NCBI RefSeq assembly: GCF_002776525.5
Contig: NC_045441.1
Location: 83,339,954 to 83,403,953, forward strand
DNA from: Piliocolobus tephrosceles
Lineage: Eukaryota; Chordata; Mammalia; Primates; Cercopithecidae
Direction: 5' to 3'
Length of the DNA stretch: 64,000 nucleotides
The notes beneath the pieces are model-generated. The model made no database searches. It was given only the letters and a program-made list of their open reading frames with translations, and had not been told where the DNA came from. The translations under genes were made by a program, and so were the position numbers. Each line of letters begins with the position of its first letter. Position 1 is the stretch's first letter. Below, piece by piece: positions 61,221 to 64,000 of this stretch.

Positions 61221-62470
61221 ATTACTATGTTGAAAGACCTATGAAATATGGAAACCACTATCAAGATATTAAAATGTTAATTCCTACATTCAGTTAAAAA
61301 ATTAAAAATAGTTGAAAACAGCATTAAAAATATTATTAACTATGTACTTGAAATATTTTCCTTATGGAATTTGTGGTTTTTAAACAATGTGCTAAATCTA
61401 ATTGTAACAGCCTTCAGAACATTTTAATCTTATCCTTAGCACCAATAAACACACATTTATTAAGTCCTCATGCATGTTTAAAGCTCTGTTAGAATTAAAT
61501 AAGCACAAGCTATTTTCAAGAAGGTCATGCCATCTTAATATCTATGGTTCTATGCATACACATCTTTATGAAAGTTATTATACATTGGTGAAATTTTTAG
61601 CCAAAATTTAAATTTAAAATTTGGAGAAATTTAGTGCATTGATAGTTCAGTGAAAATATATATACATATTTATACAATATTTGGGGACTAACTTTCTATA
61701 TTTGGGAGTTATATATAGCATTTTAATGTGACATAATGTCACATATTTAAAGTTAAGCATTTTAGAGAGATATTGACTACCGAGCACAAAAGAACTTTGA
61801 ATAGAATGTGAAAAATCAATGTTAGCATAATCCAGCTATCTTTCAATGACCACCTCTTTGAAACTGGCATCTCTACATTTCCCAGAATAAATTCACTTTA
61901 CCAAGAACTCTAGGAGAGCAGTGCCAATTTTAGTTAAGATTTTATGGGGCCTTGACATCACATAACCCTCAACACAAAACTAAATAAATCCTTTAAGTAT
62001 CTCTTCTGCCAACTCCATAAACTCTGCTTCCAATTGTGTTCCTCCTTATTCACCCTTCAGCTGTTAGAAAATCTCACACTGCCTGAGGACCACTACTTAA
62101 GCTTGTCCCAGAATACTTTTGTCTGACTGATGAAAGACTGACTTTTTAATTCCAGAAGAAGGTAAAGCAGGTTATCTTTTCTCCAGATGATTGAATCTTT
62201 TCACAGAGACACCAATTCACAGAATATGGATAAAAACACACATGCATAAATATCTACCTAACGTTCCCTTTCATTCCTCTTTAGTTTGAGCTAGAGAAGA
62301 GTACAGGGGTATAGCTTCTTACCACTCCAAGCAGGGTAGGGTCACACCTCTGGTACAGAAATGGGTTGGAGGAGAGGAAAACCATTGTTTGATGATTAGC
62401 CATGGGTCCTCAAAAAGCCATCTTTTCTATTTCAGCAAGAAAAGAGAGCAGTTTTTACCAGTTTAGAGAA
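61221..62470. other. AT-rich stretch, nothing recognised
   Basis: No gene or named repeat seen. Confidence 0.45.
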
Positions 62471-62474
62471 GAGG

Positions 62475-62730
62475 CAGTTTGGTATTGGGATAAAGTGCAT
62501 AACCTTGGAGTCAGGCTGCCTGGCTTGAATCGAAACCTCATCTTTTACTAGCTGAGTGAATTTGCAGTTACTTAAGTGCTTCAGATTTCTCATCTGTAAC
62601 AAAAAAATGTTAGCACCATCCTCAAAGGGATTATTTGATGTTTATATGAGGATTGATGTCTTGTACACTGCTTAAATCATAATGGAACAGAGTAAACACT
62701 CATTAAATGTTAGCCATTGTTATCAGATGT
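62475..62730 (+). repeat. MIR element (plus strand), nearly complete
   Basis: Well-ordered MIR: 'cttggagtcaggctgcctgg', 'cttttactagctgagtgaat', 'cagatttctcatctgtaac', 'gggattatttgatg', and 'aaacactcattaaatgttag'. Confidence 0.85.
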
Positions 62731-62734
62731 TTTC

Positions 62735-64000
62735 TTGGATTCCATCATGAAGAGGGCATAAGTCACGTGTGTGTCTTAGAGAGTCAGTCAGTGGATCCTT
62801 TTCCTCATGGGGTCAGTCATTTTTAATCTGAGTCTTATTTGGAGTGGCCAGGTAACAAGGGTTGGGCAACAGAATTACAATGTGATTGTTGGGTACTCAT
62901 AAATCAGGCTATCTGAGCAATACAAAGGTATTCAGCCTTCTAGGGCCTTAATCAGTCTAGGTAGAAAAATCCCTGAAGCTGTCTTAAAACACCTGAGTAA
63001 AATATCCTCAAAAGCATACACAAGAAACTGTCTCTTGGTTGCTTCTTGGAAGGGAAGCTAAGTCTAAGAGAGAGAGGTGTGATATAACATTTTTATTCTC
63101 TGCTTTTAGAATTTGCTGCTTACCCTGAAAATAAATTAATTAAAAAATTTAAAACATAGCTAAAAGTTGATCACATACTAATTTTTACATAGCTTAGTTG
63201 CCTAAATTGAAAGTGCTATACTGCAATTTGCTTATATCCATTGATTTTTATAGCTAAGGTCAAAGACTTTAACTCATCTCAGACCACTGGCTCTCCAACT
63301 ATTCTGTGACTCATAGTAAGAAATATATCTAACATTGCAACTAGAACATACATGCTAGTTGGAAGCCAGGGATCAAATACAACTTGACTGGTCCTCTGAT
63401 AATACATCATGATGTATGTTCTTGGGGTGTCAGGCTTAAACTTTGCCTTGTATGCAAGGACAACCAGATGCTGAATTGTGTTTTTGACTTTTGCATTCCC
63501 TCTTTAAGACAAAATTTTAAAAACTTATCTTTTCATCTTGGGCTTCATTTCTTCCATGTTATCTACCATGAAAAAAACTCCCTGCCCTCTTTTCACCACT
63601 ACCATATGCCAATTAGATTTGAAGAAGCTATCACTGGAAAGCAAGAGATGTTCCTTTCTCAGAGCAGACATTTGCATCTCTGAAGTATTTCATATCACAT
63701 GGTACTCAATGTTATACCACTTCACATGTAAGAACCAAGTATGCATCCATTTCTCCCTTACCAAATTTTGTATCACTGTTTTCACACATTTTAATTCTGC
63801 ATACAAATTCCATGATGCATTATTATTGTTGTTGCTCTAAACAGTTGACTATAAAGAGTATTAAATAATAAGAAAAACTCTCTATATTTACTCATATCGC
63901 TACTGATTCATGCTGTTTCTTCCTGTAGAACCAGAATTCCATGTAGTAATGTTTTGCTTCTATTTAAGAATTCCTTCAACATTTCTTATAATATAGGTCT
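62735..64000. other. AT-rich stretch, nothing recognised
   Basis: Two overlapping plus-strand frames (63384-63683, 99 codons; 63538-63840, 100 codons) have no recognisable family and mutually exclude each other's coding pattern. No gene supported. Confidence 0.45.

Overview
The window is mammalian nuclear DNA, almost certainly from a catarrhine primate (human, ape or Old World monkey). The reasons are many Alu elements of J, S and Y type, several LINE-1 copies whose 3' ends look like the primate-specific L1PA lineage, MaLR (THE1/MLT1-like) solo LTRs, and old MIR and L2 fragments, all in AT-rich, CpG-poor sequence. I see no supportable protein-coding gene, tRNA, rRNA or CRISPR array. Every long open frame falls in L1 ORF2 debris, in an Alu, or in low-complexity sequence, with one possible exception on the minus strand near 60.1-60.4 kb. 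The window reads as intergenic or deep-intronic 'gene desert'. Family names are given from memory of consensus sequences, without a database search.

Layout: 1-3.6 kb is AT-rich sequence with two local duplicated blocks and a MIR. 3.6-8.1 kb is an old, heavily decayed, 5'-truncated L1 (copy A, + strand) with an Alu inside it. 8.1-14.4 kb is mostly unassigned, with an L2, an Alu, a CT tract, a TTTA tract and an Alu monomer. 14.45-18.28 kb is a younger 5'-truncated L1PA (copy B, +). It carries a second, short L1 3'-end fragment nested in its ORF2, and a 100-N assembly gap lies just before that fragment's poly(A). 18.3-24.3 kb holds an Alu, L2 pieces, a MIR and an MLT1-like LTR. 24.3-26.4 kb is an old L1M on the minus strand, and 28.1-29.2 kb an old L1M ORF1 region on the plus strand split by an Alu. 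29.2-30.1 kb holds two adjacent LTRs, and 33.5-34.4 kb an antisense L1 3' end. 36.5-47.7 kb is Alu/MIR/LTR-rich. 48.3-56 kb is an L2-dense stretch interrupted by a full-length L1PA (copy C, +, 49.66-55.83 kb, with a 5' UTR, a broken ORF1 and a broken ORF2). 56-64 kb is AT-rich unassigned sequence with MIR/L2 fragments, one Alu and the unidentified minus-strand open frame.

Nothing here forms a pathway or operon. What can be read is insertion history: L2 and MIR first, then L1M and MLT1, then THE1 and AluJ, then L1PA and AluS/Y, followed by short local duplications. The observations most worth checking are the nested L1 at the assembly gap, a perfect 34-bp palindrome plus templated-looking filler inside copy C, a ~100-bp local block copied into the interior of L1 copy A, the direct-repeat pair B/C about 38 kb apart, and the open frame at 60.15-60.44 kb.
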